Positions 1-6,606 of a DNA stretch of 8,373 nucleotides are shown in pieces. The notes beneath the pieces were generated by a model, which was not told where the DNA came from, did no database searches, and saw only the letters and a program-made list of their open reading frames with translations. The DNA is from DAIRET01 sp036795455 (GTDB taxonomy: Bacteria; Bacteroidota; Ignavibacteria; Ignavibacteriales; Ignavibacteriaceae), in NCBI GenBank assembly GCA_036795455.1, contig DAIRET010000131.1, positions 1 to 8,373 on the forward strand, written 5' to 3'. A program made the position numbers and the translations under genes. Numbering within the stretch: the first letter of the stretch is position 1; the number at the start of each line of letters is the position of its first letter.

Positions 1-1814
1 TAAAGATTGATAATAACTTCAGTATAACCCACTATGATTTCCCGTCTAATTCCAACCGGTCGCAGCTAGTTGAAATTGACCGGGACGGGAATATCTTCTT
101 CATTTATGCAGATCATAATTTCCATGTATTCCGTTACAATAAAGATAAAAATGAATTTGAGAAAATAGAGTTGTCGACTACCGAATCATATTCGGAAATC
201 CCGGTAGTATTTGATTTCGAAGTATCACCCGATGGGCAATATGTGCTGGCTTCTTCAAAAGGTTTGTTCTTCAGCGAAGGGAATAGATTAGTAAAACCCC
301 GACATGATGATACTTCAACATATAATCCGGTTGTTAAAGCAATACATTTCGATAAAAGGAATAATATTTGGGGCGGAACAGAAAGGGAAATCTTTTTAAG
401 GACAGGAAACGAATTCGTACTTTTTAACAGGCATGACGGTTTGCATAATGCGGTTGTAACAACAGGTGGTATCGTATCGGATAAAGATAACCGGATATGG
501 GTAGCAACATCAAACGGATTGGCATACTGGCAGGCAGGGGAATTTAAAATTACAAATACACCGACACCGTCACTCATTTCAATTATTGTAAATAATAAAC
601 CGTACTTATTTTCGGAAGATTACTCTGAGTTTAATGGATTGGTGAATCTTGAAATTCTATATTCTACTTTTTCATTCCCAAACCGGGTGAAATATCAAAC
701 CCGGCTTTTAGGAATTAAAGAGGAATGGTCGCAGTCTAACAATGATAACAGGAATGAATTTTTTAAACTTCCTCCGGGAGATTATACTTTTCAGGTAAAA
801 GCTCAACAGTCAGGGCATCTGTGGAGTAATATCCGTGAATTCAAATTTACTATTAATCAGCCATGGTATTCAAAATGGTGGATGATAGTGATTTATATTG
901 CCGGTACAATGATCGGCTTGTACCTACTAAGCGAATTCTTAACTAAAAGAAGACTTAGAAGAGTTGAAAAAGAGAAAGCTAAACTTGAGAGTCTTGTAAA
1001 TGAGAAAACAAAAGCTTTGCAAGCAGAAAAAGAAATAACCGAAAACCTGCTGATTGAAACTCAAAATGCAAAAGCGGACATCGAACGCACTAATGAAGAT
1101 TTGAAAAAAGCAAACGAGCTAAAAAGTGATTTATTGAGCATTGCGGCGCACGACCTTAAAAACCCGTTATCGTCAATTCTCGGTTTTTCGGAATTACTCA
1201 ATGAAGAAAGCATCTCCGAAGATGAAAGAAAGCAATTTCTTGGTTTTATTATACAGTCCTCTTTGAATATGAGGAAACTAATCGATGATATTCTTGCTAC
1301 AGCTATAGTTGAAAGTACGAAGTTAAAACTTGAATACCGGTACATAAATTTAAATGAACTTGTTGAAAATGTTATTTCCTTAAATGAACCGCGTGCAACC
1401 CAGAAGGGACAGAAAATTATTTATACATCAAAAGAAGACATTTACCTAAGTATAGACCCCAAATGGATAAGACAAGCAGTTGATAATATTATTGGTAACG
1501 CAGTTAAATATACTCCACAGTCAAAGAATATATATACTGAAGTTAAACAAATTGACAACCATGCTTTAATTATATGCAGAGATGAAGGTCCCGGTTTAAC
1601 CGATGATGATAAAACAAAACTCTTCAGAAAATTTCAAAGACTTTCTGCCAAACCTACAGGCGGTGAATCTTCAACAGGATTAGGTTTATCTTTCACGAAA
1701 GATATAATTGAACTTCATTCAGGTAAGATAATTGTAGAAAGTGAGTACGGAAAGGGGAGTACATTCATTATTGAATTGCCGATTGTCGATAGAAGAAAAA
1801 CAAATCAGTTTTAA
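1..1814 (+). CDS. Membrane sensor histidine kinase with ligand-propeller sensor, 5'-truncated by window edge
   Basis: The reading frame is open from the first complete codon (position 3), so the true start lies outside the window; the TTG at 171 is only an internal codon. Domains in order: a propeller of two-component-regulator type, with clear blades ending NNIWGGT and NRIWVAT (about 348-550); a Y_Y_Y domain (about 640-855, with LPPGDYTFQVKA); one membrane helix (876-941); a coiled coil rich in E and K (about 954-1125); HisKA with the phospho-acceptor His in the AAHDLKNP H-box (codon 1149-1151); and HATPase_c with N-box Asn (codon 1497-1499), DEGPGL G1 box (from 1581), KLFRKFQRL F box and GLGL G2 box (1677-1688). 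The protein ends right after the ATPase domain, with no receiver or AraC-type DNA-binding domain. It is therefore a classical kinase that must signal through a separate regulator, not a hybrid one-protein system. The propeller should sit in the periplasm and the kinase in the cytoplasm. The ligand is unknown and no partner regulator is in view. Confidence 0.93.
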   Translation, partial: KIDNNFSITHYDFPSNSNRSQLVEIDRDGNIFFIYADHNFHVFRYNKDKNEFEKIELSTTESYSEIPVVFDFEVSPDGQYVLASSKGLFFSEGNRLVKPRHDDTSTYNPVVKAIHFDKRNNIWGGTEREIFLRTGNEFVLFNRHDGLHNAVVTTGGIVSDKDNRIWVATSNGLAYWQAGEFKITNTPTPSLISIIVNNKPYLFSEDYSEFNGLVNLEILYSTFSFPNRVKYQTRLLGIKEEWSQSNNDNRNEFFKLPPGDYTFQVKAQQSGHLWSNIREFKFTINQPWYSKWWMIVIYIAGTMIGLYLLSEFLTKRRLRRVEKEKAKLESLVNEKTKALQAEKEITENLLIETQNAKADIERTNEDLKKANELKSDLLSIAAHDLKNPLSSILGFSELLNEESISEDERKQFLGFIIQSSLNMRKLIDDILATAIVESTKLKLEYRYINLNELVENVISLNEPRATQKGQKIIYTSKEDIYLSIDPKWIRQAVDNIIGNAVKYTPQSKNIYTEVKQIDNHALIICRDEGPGLTDDDKTKLFRKFQRLSAKPTGGESSTGLGLSFTKDIIELHSGKIIVESEYGKGSTFIIELPIVDRRKTNQF

Positions 1815-1819
1815 TCCGG

Positions 1820-1885
1820 TTATTGTTTTTCTTCTCTTTTCAAGGCTTGTTGTTTGGAATCAAATTCTTCTTTGTAAACTAATCT
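1820..1885 (-). pseudogene. Truncated second copy of the small GIY-YIG nuclease gene (start lies in the assembly gap)
   Basis: Reading leftward from the gap, the visible codons give RLVYKEEFDSKQQALKRE, identical in protein and DNA to residues 45-62 of the intact GIY-YIG protein at 2302-2063. The frame then leaves the homology and ends EKQ-stop (TAA at 1822-1820). DNA identity stops at 1831. If the gap holds the rest of the repeat, the product would be 65 residues. It would keep the conserved Glu62 but lose the last 17 residues of the intact copy, including the WLKSG helix, so it is probably non-functional or altered. Its stop lies 5 bp from the stop of the convergent kinase gene. Confidence 0.7.
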
Positions 1886-1985
1886 NNNNNNNNNNNNNNN
1901 NNNNNNNNNNNNNNNNNNNNNNNNNNNNNNNNNNNNNNNNNNNNNNNNNNNNNNNNNNNNNNNNNNNNNNNNNNNNNNNNNNNNN
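1886..1985. other. Assembly gap, 100 N
   Basis: There are exactly 100 unknown bases, a common placeholder for a gap of unknown length. The flanking repeats predict that the missing DNA is a copy of 2171-2350 (180 bp), so the true spacing is probably 80 bp longer than shown. Any gene call that reads across these N is invalid. Confidence 0.97.
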
Positions 1986-2020
1986 TTAAAACAAAAGAAG
2001 GTTACCATTCGATAACCTTC
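1986..2020 (-). terminator. Second copy of the tRNA-fMet terminator
   Basis: This is an identical copy of the hairpin at 2385-2351: an 8-bp perfect stem (2013-2020 with 1997-2004), an 8-nt loop, and a T-rich tail (TTTTGTTTTAA on the minus strand). It would end transcription coming from the GIY-YIG gene at 2302-2063. Confidence 0.75.
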
Positions 2021-2028
2021 CTTCTTAG

Positions 2029-2070
2029 TAGCGGGGGCAGTCCCGACAAGTCGGGATTGAACCTACAACC
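2029..2070 (-). pseudogene. Remnant of the 3' end of tRNA-fMet, interrupted by a palindrome
   Basis: On the minus strand 2070-2057 reads GGTTGTAGGTTCAA, identical to the variable-loop/T-arm part of the intact tRNA (2422-2409). Positions 2040-2029 are identical to the acceptor 3' strand of the intact tRNA (2405-2394). Between them the three tRNA bases GTC are replaced by a 16-bp palindrome inside the T-loop. There is no 5' half, so no tRNA can be made from this copy. The GIY-YIG stop codon lies inside it. Confidence 0.85.
2041..2056. repeat. 16-bp perfect palindrome in the tRNA remnant
   Basis: TCCCGACAAGTCGGGA has two 7-bp arms (TCCCGAC/GTCGGGA) around a 2-nt centre. It sits exactly where the T-loop of the tRNA remnant should continue. 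It starts at the first base after the 290-bp repeat ends and occurs once in the window. It may be a small mobile palindrome or a recombination scar; the sequence alone does not decide. Confidence 0.8.
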
Positions 2071-2302
2071 CTAATTCTTTTAAGTATTTTTTTCCGTGTC
2101 CACTTTTCAACCAGACTTCTCTTTTCAAGGCTTGTTGTTTGGAATCAAATTCTTCTTTGTAAACTAATCTCCAATCAGTTCCTCGCTTAGTCCAGAAAGA
2201 TAGGGTTTTATCGTTATGTTGAATCAATCGTTTTTGAATATCGGCTGTCATTCCGGTATATCGATAACCCTCTGAAGACCTAATTACATAAACAAAAAAC
2301 AT
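2063..2302 (-). CDS. Small single-domain GIY-YIG nuclease-family protein
   Basis: This 79-residue protein is almost entirely one GIY-YIG domain: Tyr5 in VYVI and Y15-T-G17 form the two halves of the signature, followed by Arg25, His29-Asn30 and Glu62 (in ALKRE) at the places where the family keeps its active-site and metal-binding residues. The length is usual for the stand-alone UvrC-N-terminal-like family, whose members nick or cut DNA in vitro in a few cases but mostly have no known cell role. The start ATG (2302-2300) is preceded by AGAAAGAT, a weak ribosome site. The final Leu and stop (TTG TAG), and part of the preceding Gly codon, are formed from tRNA-fMet T-arm sequence, so the C-terminus was created by fusion to a tRNA remnant. 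It lies 48 bp downstream of the tRNA terminator, so it must have its own promoter or rely on readthrough. I saw no clear promoter in that spacer. Confidence 0.85.
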   Translation of the reverse strand: MFFVYVIRSSEGYRYTGMTADIQKRLIQHNDKTLSFWTKRGTDWRLVYKEEFDSKQQALKREVWLKSGHGKKYLKELGL

Positions 2303-2393
2303 ATCTTTCTCACAAATTGAAATAAAAACTGAATATGATTGAGAACTTAATTAAAACAAAAGAAGGTTACCATTCGATAACCTTCCTTCTTAG

Positions 2394-2405
<12 letters not shown>
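2116..2405. repeat. Complete copy of the 290-bp direct repeat
   Basis: This copy runs from the first base of codon 63 of the intact GIY-YIG gene, through its start, the 48-bp spacer and the tRNA terminator, into the last 12 nt of tRNA-fMet. Both 55-bp ends are present without mismatch at the edges of the N gap. If the gap is filled with the middle part (2171-2350), the two copies have a period of 365 bp with 75 bp of single-copy DNA between them. Confidence 0.8.
2351..2385 (-). terminator. Intrinsic terminator of tRNA-fMet
   Basis: On the minus strand GAAGGTTA (2385-2378) pairs perfectly with TAACCTTC (2369-2362) around an 8-nt loop, and TTTTGTTTTAA follows directly. The stem begins 8 nt after the discriminator base of the tRNA. 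The same hairpin is copied at 2020-1986. Confidence 0.85.
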
Positions 2406-2466
<61 letters not shown>

Positions 2467-2488
2467 ATGTATTTTAAAATTTGTGCTG

Positions 2489-2519
2489 CAAATATAGTAA
2501 AAAATGCCCTTACAGTCAA
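2489..2519 (-). promoter_or_regulatory. Promoter of tRNA-fMet
   Basis: On the minus strand TTGACT (2519-2514), a 17-nt spacer and TATATTTG (2496-2489) are found. This fits a normal sigma-70 -35/-10 pair (TTGACT/TATATT, spacing 17). It also fits the Bacteroidota pattern TTG with TAnnTTTG (spacing 20). Transcription would start near 2482, leaving a leader of about 16 nt before the tRNA. Confidence 0.75.
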
Positions 2520-2568
2520 TTTGTTCCAAGTAATTAATTGGGTTTCAATTCAATAAAACTGTAGTTCA

Positions 2569-3453
2569 TTATCCAACCTGAATTACTTTGAACTTCTTTA
2601 TAATCGATTTGTAAGACGGTAAAATTTTTTCAACTTCGTACCAAAACTTTGGTGAGTGATTCAAATGCCTTAAATGACATAATTCATGAATAATCACATA
2701 GTCAATCATTTCTTTTTCAAACTTCAGTAAGTTGAAGTTGAGAGAAATATTGCCTTTACGGGAGCAGCTTCCCCATCTGCTTGATTGTCCCCTTACTGTA
2801 ATCCGGTTAGGGTTGAAATCATATTTTTTTGCCAGTTCAGTTGTTCTTGCCGGCAAGTATTTTTTTGCGTAATGCTTTAGCCAAATAGAGTAAACCTCAT
2901 CTGTGGAAATAGTACTCCCTTCGGGACTTATTATCCTTAATCTATCTTTAACGAAATTGATTTTATGAGTGTTTATAAAGAGCTCGTACTGCCTGTCAAT
3001 CAACAGTTCTTTACCGAACAAAGCATAAACATTTTTTAGTTGAAGAATTTTTTCATATTTCTCAAGAATCCAAATGGAGTGGGATTCAACAAAACCTTGG
3101 ACCCTATTCTGAAGCTTTGGAGATGGAATTGTTATTAGTAAAGTCCCGTTTGAATGGAACTTCATTCTTAAATATTTCGCACGAAAATTAACTCGGACCC
3201 TGAACGGTATCAGGTAATCCTTAATTTTTACTTTATCATTTTTAATTACAATCGCAGGATTGTCAAGCCATGTCTTTTTAATCCACTCTTTCTGTTCATT
3301 GAGTATCTTTTCTATATTTGAAACGGGGAAAGATACGGGGAGTCTGATTTCCAACAGCTCTCCCTTTTTTTTCATTTCGATCTTGTAATACTTTTTACTT
3401 ACCCTGAGTTTATATTGAACTTCCAGGTTATCGATTTTATAGATACGCTTCAA
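2569..3453 (-). CDS. YgjP-like (DUF45/SprT-type) zinc metallopeptidase with a duplicated N-terminal module
   Basis: The C-terminal half carries the family signature: RGQSSRWGSCSRKGNISLN (residues 221-239) and then HELCH (256-260) with a third metal ligand candidate His266 in NHSPKFW. These are the Zn-binding residues of the M48/YgjP (PF01863) family. The family's substrate is not established, so I give none. At 294 residues it is longer than usual (about 160-250 by memory). The extra length is explained by residues 20-60 repeating the pattern of residues 92-132 (K-Y, GxLL, I/L-P and W-I at matching places, with one single-residue gap). The start is TTG (3453-3451), the first possible start after the in-frame cysS stop 3 bp upstream; the alternative is Met27, which would cut through the first module. 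It is co-transcribed with cysS. Confidence 0.88.
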   Translation of the reverse strand: MKRIYKIDNLEVQYKLRVSKKYYKIEMKKKGELLEIRLPVSFPVSNIEKILNEQKEWIKKTWLDNPAIVIKNDKVKIKDYLIPFRVRVNFRAKYLRMKFHSNGTLLITIPSPKLQNRVQGFVESHSIWILEKYEKILQLKNVYALFGKELLIDRQYELFINTHKINFVKDRLRIISPEGSTISTDEVYSIWLKHYAKKYLPARTTELAKKYDFNPNRITVRGQSSRWGSCSRKGNISLNFNLLKFEKEMIDYVIIHELCHLRHLNHSPKFWYEVEKILPSYKSIIKKFKVIQVG

Positions 3454-3456
3454 ATG

Positions 3457-4860
3457 CTATTCTTTTTTGTAGCTGGTTGAATCCTTCGTATCCTGCAAAA
3501 TAACTCCGAGTGATTTCAGTTCATTACGGATGCTGTCGGAAAGCTGAAAGTTTTTCTCTTTTTTTGCGTTAAGACGGATTTTTATCAGTAATTCAATCAA
3601 CTCATGTTCAAGATTTGAAGATGATGTTTTTTCTTCAAAAGAGATTATTCCAAATACTTCGTCGGCTGTTTTTTCGAGGTATTCTTTAACTTTCTGATAG
3701 AAATCAATTCCTAAGTCAGGTGCCTCGTTGATTGTTTTATTCACATCTTTTACAAAATCAAAAATTACAGCTATAGCTCTCGGCGAGTTGAAATCATCAT
3801 CCATTGCCTCTTCAAAGGCTGTGTAGTAGCGGCTGAAATCGAAATCAAACTTTGTTTTATCTGTGCTTGTTACTTTTAACTTCTGATTCACATTATCTAC
3901 AAGGTTCTGAATTTTTTCCAATCCTTTTTGTGCAGCTTCAATCATTTCAAAACTGAAGTTCAAGGGTCCGGCATAATGTGTTTGAAAGAAGAAGAACCGG
4001 ATAGCTTCAGCCGGATACTTTTTCAATATTTCTCTTGCAGTAAGAAAATTACCGAGTGATTTCGACATTTTCTCTTCATTAATATTCAGAAAACCGAAGT
4101 GAAGCCAATACTTAACGAACTGTTTTCCTGTGGCTGCTTCGCTTTGTGCAATTTCGTTTTCATGATGCGGGAAAATCAAGTCGTTACCGCCCGCATGAAT
4201 ATCAAATGATTCGCCGAGATGTTTGCAACTCATTGCAGAGCATTCAATATGCCAGCCGGGACGACCTTTTCCCCATGGGCTTTCCCAGTAAGGTTCACCT
4301 TCTTTAGCTTTTTTCCAGAGTGCAAAATCCAGCGGGTTTTCTTTAGTGTCGTTGATTTCAATACGCGCACCTATCTCAAGTTCATCAATTTTTTTTCCGC
4401 TTAGTTTACCATAACCCTGAAACTTTTTAACATTGTAGAAAACATTGCCGTCTTTATTATAAGCAAAGCCATTTGTTTCGAGTGTTTGAATGAATTTAAT
4501 TATTTCAACAATATGCCCTGTTGCTTTCGGGTAGATATCGGCTTTACGGACTTTTAAATTTTCGATGTCTTCAAAAAATGCTTTTATATATTTTTCAGCT
4601 ACTTCCGATGGAGTGTTCCCTGATTCATTCGCTTTTTTGATAATCTTATCGTCAACATCCGTAAGGTTCATAGCGAATGTAACTTTGTATCCTTTATATT
4701 GAAGGTATCTTCTAATCAAATCGGATACAATAAACGAACGTGCGTTACCGATATGAAAATAATCGTAAACAGTCGGTCCGCAGACGTACATTTTTACTTC
4801 ATCTGCCTTGATGGGTTGAAATTCTTCTTTCTGTTTTGTAAGGGTATTGTAAACTTTCAT
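3457..4860 (-). CDS. cysS: Cysteinyl-tRNA synthetase
   Basis: This 467-residue class Ia synthetase charges tRNA-Cys with cysteine in the cytosol. It has the HIGH motif as HIGN (residues 36-39) and KMSKS intact (264-268). The catalytic zinc ligands of the family are present: Cys27 in VCGPTVYD, Cys207 in WHIECSAMS, and His232 and Glu236 in FPHHENEIAQ. The length is normal and the C-terminal helical region is present, ending with NFQLSDSIRNELKSLGV, a typical CysS ending. The ATG at 4860-4858 is preceded by the A/G-rich AGAAAAAG at a distance of 7 nt and by a candidate promoter. The TAG stop is followed after 3 bp by the metallopeptidase gene. Confidence 0.98.
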   Translation of the reverse strand: MKVYNTLTKQKEEFQPIKADEVKMYVCGPTVYDYFHIGNARSFIVSDLIRRYLQYKGYKVTFAMNLTDVDDKIIKKANESGNTPSEVAEKYIKAFFEDIENLKVRKADIYPKATGHIVEIIKFIQTLETNGFAYNKDGNVFYNVKKFQGYGKLSGKKIDELEIGARIEINDTKENPLDFALWKKAKEGEPYWESPWGKGRPGWHIECSAMSCKHLGESFDIHAGGNDLIFPHHENEIAQSEAATGKQFVKYWLHFGFLNINEEKMSKSLGNFLTAREILKKYPAEAIRFFFFQTHYAGPLNFSFEMIEAAQKGLEKIQNLVDNVNQKLKVTSTDKTKFDFDFSRYYTAFEEAMDDDFNSPRAIAVIFDFVKDVNKTINEAPDLGIDFYQKVKEYLEKTADEVFGIISFEEKTSSSNLEHELIELLIKIRLNAKKEKNFQLSDSIRNELKSLGVILQDTKDSTSYKKE

Positions 4861-4880
4861 AAAATAACTTTTTCTTTTTT

Positions 4881-4911
4881 CAAATATAATGATAACACAG
4901 GATAGGTTGAA
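4881..4911 (-). promoter_or_regulatory. Candidate promoter of cysS and the metallopeptidase gene
   Basis: The octamer TATATTTG (4888-4881) is identical to the one in the tRNA-fMet promoter. A weak -35-like TTCAAC (4911-4906) stands 17 nt upstream. It lies in the only sizeable gap (69 bp) between rluD and cysS. The predicted start near 4874 would give a short leader of about 14 nt. Confidence 0.5.
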
Positions 4912-4929
4912 TTTATTACCGGTTGCAAT

Positions 4930-5913
4930 TTAAGATTTTCTCAATTTGTTCAACAGGTTTTGCATATCGTCCGGTAGCTGCGAATCAAACCGTACAAATT
5001 CTTTTTTATGCGGATGATATATCCCCAACGTCTTAGCGTGCAATGCCTGGCGTTGGATTATATTCAGTAAGTTTTCTACACTGCTTTTAAACTTCGGTTG
5101 TTGTGATGAATAAACCAAATTCCGTCCTCCATAAACCGGGTCTCCGAAAATTGGATGATTAATTGCCGATAAATGAACTCTGATTTGATGAGTTCTCCCG
5201 GTTTTTAAATTCAATTTTACGAGGGTTAAAAATTCAAACTCCTCTATTACAGAATAAAATGTTGTTGCTGTTTTTCCTTCAGACAGACTTGCACTGAATT
5301 TTTTTCTGTCCGATTTACACCTTGTAATATTGAGATTGATTTCTCCTTCTTTCTCTTTGAACAAACCCCATGCAATCGCCCAATACTCCCGTTCGATTGT
5401 ATGTTTTGCAAATTGCTTTGCCAGTAAAGCGTGAGTAACGTCATCCTTAGCAACAATTAAAAGTCCGCTTGTATCCTTATCGATTCTATGAACAATTCCC
5501 GGTCTGCCAGGTTCATTTAAGTTGCTGAGAGTTTTGGTATGATGGAGTAAAGCATTTACAAGTGTCCCCGTATAATTACCGAAAGCAGGATGTGCAACCA
5601 TACCAGGAGGTTTATTCACTATAATAAAAAAATCATCTTCGTATACTATACTAAGGGGAATATTTTCCGGCTCTGCGTTTTCGGGACGCGGGCTAATGGG
5701 AATAGTAACATCAAGAATATCTCCGGGAAGCAGTTTATAGTTTTGTTTTATTTCTTTCCCATTAACAAGAACGAAACCGGCTTCAATCAGTTTTTGAATT
5801 TTTGATCTTGTAGCATTCTCAATTGAATGAGTTAAGAAAAGGTCTATTCTTTCTTTTTTCTTTCCCGGCGGAACAGTGAAATTAAGCTTCTTCTCGGTTA
5901 TGAGATTGCTCAT
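4930..5913 (-). CDS. rluD: RluA/RluD-family pseudouridine synthase
   Basis: This enzyme isomerises uridine to pseudouridine in structured RNA. The family works on 23S rRNA or tRNA. An N-terminal S4 RNA-binding domain (about residues 20-72, with ATRSKIQKLIEAGFVLVNG) is followed by the catalytic domain with the HRIDKDTSG motif; the catalytic Asp is Asp145. Also seen are VNKPPGMVAHP (residues 99-109) and the LKTGRTHQIRVH motif that contacts RNA. The S4 domain, the HPAFGN segment and the length of 327 residues favour RluD (helix 69 of 23S rRNA), but RluC-like or other specificity cannot be excluded. The gene overlaps the end of lspA by 32 bp in another frame. It has no clear ribosome site (the upstream bases are A-rich), which suggests coupled translation. 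Confidence 0.93.
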   Translation of the reverse strand: MSNLITEKKLNFTVPPGKKKERIDLFLTHSIENATRSKIQKLIEAGFVLVNGKEIKQNYKLLPGDILDVTIPISPRPENAEPENIPLSIVYEDDFFIIVNKPPGMVAHPAFGNYTGTLVNALLHHTKTLSNLNEPGRPGIVHRIDKDTSGLLIVAKDDVTHALLAKQFAKHTIEREYWAIAWGLFKEKEGEINLNITRCKSDRKKFSASLSEGKTATTFYSVIEEFEFLTLVKLNLKTGRTHQIRVHLSAINHPIFGDPVYGGRNLVYSSQQPKFKSSVENLLNIIQRQALHAKTLGIYHPHKKEFVRFDSQLPDDMQNLLNKLRKS

Positions 5914-6583
5914 TTTTTATTTCATTTTCAACTTCAATTTCATCGGGTGTTTCTATTTTATTGTCGACAACCAATTCGGTGGTTTCTGCATTAACTGCGT
6001 CAATTGCAATCTCTGTTGAAGAAGCAATTACAGATTCTGTTTCTTTTTGATGCTTGTTGTAAAAAATCAAAAGAATTATAACGCCTACAGAGACTGCAAG
6101 ATCGGCAATATTAAATATAGGCCAGCGGTCGTAACTTCGGTTAAAAATTTCGAAATCGAAAAAATCGAAATCGAAAAAATCGACAACTTTTCCGTAGAAT
6201 AGGGGAGCGTAACCGTAAAAAACTCCGTAGAAAACTCTATCAATAAGGTTACCGAATGCTCCCCCCAAAATTAATGCGAGCGAAATGCGAAGGCTTTTGC
6301 TTTGATTCCTAACTGTAAATAAATAGTAGACTAACCCGATACTTGCAACTATAGAAAAGAGAGATATCCACAGTTTAAATCCATCTCCCAGATCAATACC
6401 GAATGCCATACCTGGATTTTCTACAAATGTAAACTGAAAGAAATCACCGATCATTGGGATTCTCTGCCCGTGATACATTCCTTCATGTTTAATGTTCAGA
6501 AAAGGAATCGAAAAACCTTTTACAATAATTTTAGTAATCTGATCTAAGACAACTACTAAAAGAGATATATAGAGTACTCGCAT
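5882..6583 (-). CDS. lspA: Lipoprotein signal peptidase II with an acidic C-terminal tail
   Basis: This inner-membrane aspartyl protease removes the signal peptide of prolipoproteins after lipidation. Four hydrophobic segments are visible. The family motifs are ENPGMAFG (55-62), GGAFGNLIDR (107-116) with Asn112, Asp115 and Arg116, the catalytic Asp135 in VVDFFDF, and the second catalytic Asp161 in FNIAD. The 233 residues exceed the usual length of about 155-200, because about 57 residues (177-233) follow the last membrane helix. This tail is rich in Glu and Asp and has low complexity, and it should face the cytoplasm. The start ATG (6583-6581) has AGGAA 3 nt upstream. The gene follows the DksA-like gene by 23 bp and overlaps rluD by 32 bp. 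Confidence 0.96.
   Translation of the reverse strand: MRVLYISLLVVVLDQITKIIVKGFSIPFLNIKHEGMYHGQRIPMIGDFFQFTFVENPGMAFGIDLGDGFKLWISLFSIVASIGLVYYLFTVRNQSKSLRISLALILGGAFGNLIDRVFYGVFYGYAPLFYGKVVDFFDFDFFDFEIFNRSYDRWPIFNIADLAVSVGVIILLIFYNKHQKETESVIASSTEIAIDAVNAETTELVVDNKIETPDEIEVENEIKNEQSHNREEA
6150..6179 (-). repeat. Two perfect 15-bp tandem units inside lspA
   Basis: TCGAAATCGAAAAAA occurs twice in a row on the plus strand and then starts a third time. It is in frame and encodes two DFFDF pentapeptides (residues 135-144), directly at the catalytic Asp135. Each unit itself contains two TCGAAA blocks. An in-frame slippage origin is possible, but related LspA proteins have DFxDFD at this place, so it may be ordinary. 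Confidence 0.85.
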
Positions 6584-6606
6584 TTATTCCTATTATACTT
6601 TTAAAA

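Larger units (their letters stand above)
1831..2040. repeat. Left copy of a 290-bp direct repeat, interrupted by the N gap
   Basis: The segment before the gap (1831-1885, 55 bp) is identical to 2116-2170, and the segment after the gap (1986-2040, 55 bp) is identical to 2351-2405. These are the two ends of the complete copy 2116-2405. The flanking bases differ at both outer edges (T1830 against A2115; T2041 against G2406), so the repeat ends are real. The unit carries, in minus-strand order, the last 12 nt of the tRNA-fMet body plus 3 nt, the terminator, a 48-bp spacer and the first 62 codons of the GIY-YIG gene. Confidence 0.85.

Noticed and set aside
134..577. 147-residue minus-strand frame opposite the kinase
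   Set aside because: It is antisense to conserved propeller blades of the kinase and has no recognisable motif.
1741..2008. Open frames on both strands that cross the N run
   Set aside because: They are open only because N codons contain no stops. The only supported content is the GIY-YIG fragment before the gap and the terminator copy after it.
2530..2568. Imperfect hairpin (AATTG/CAATT with a bulge) after the metallopeptidase gene
   Set aside because: The stem is short and AT-rich, with no T-run after it, so it cannot be called a terminator.
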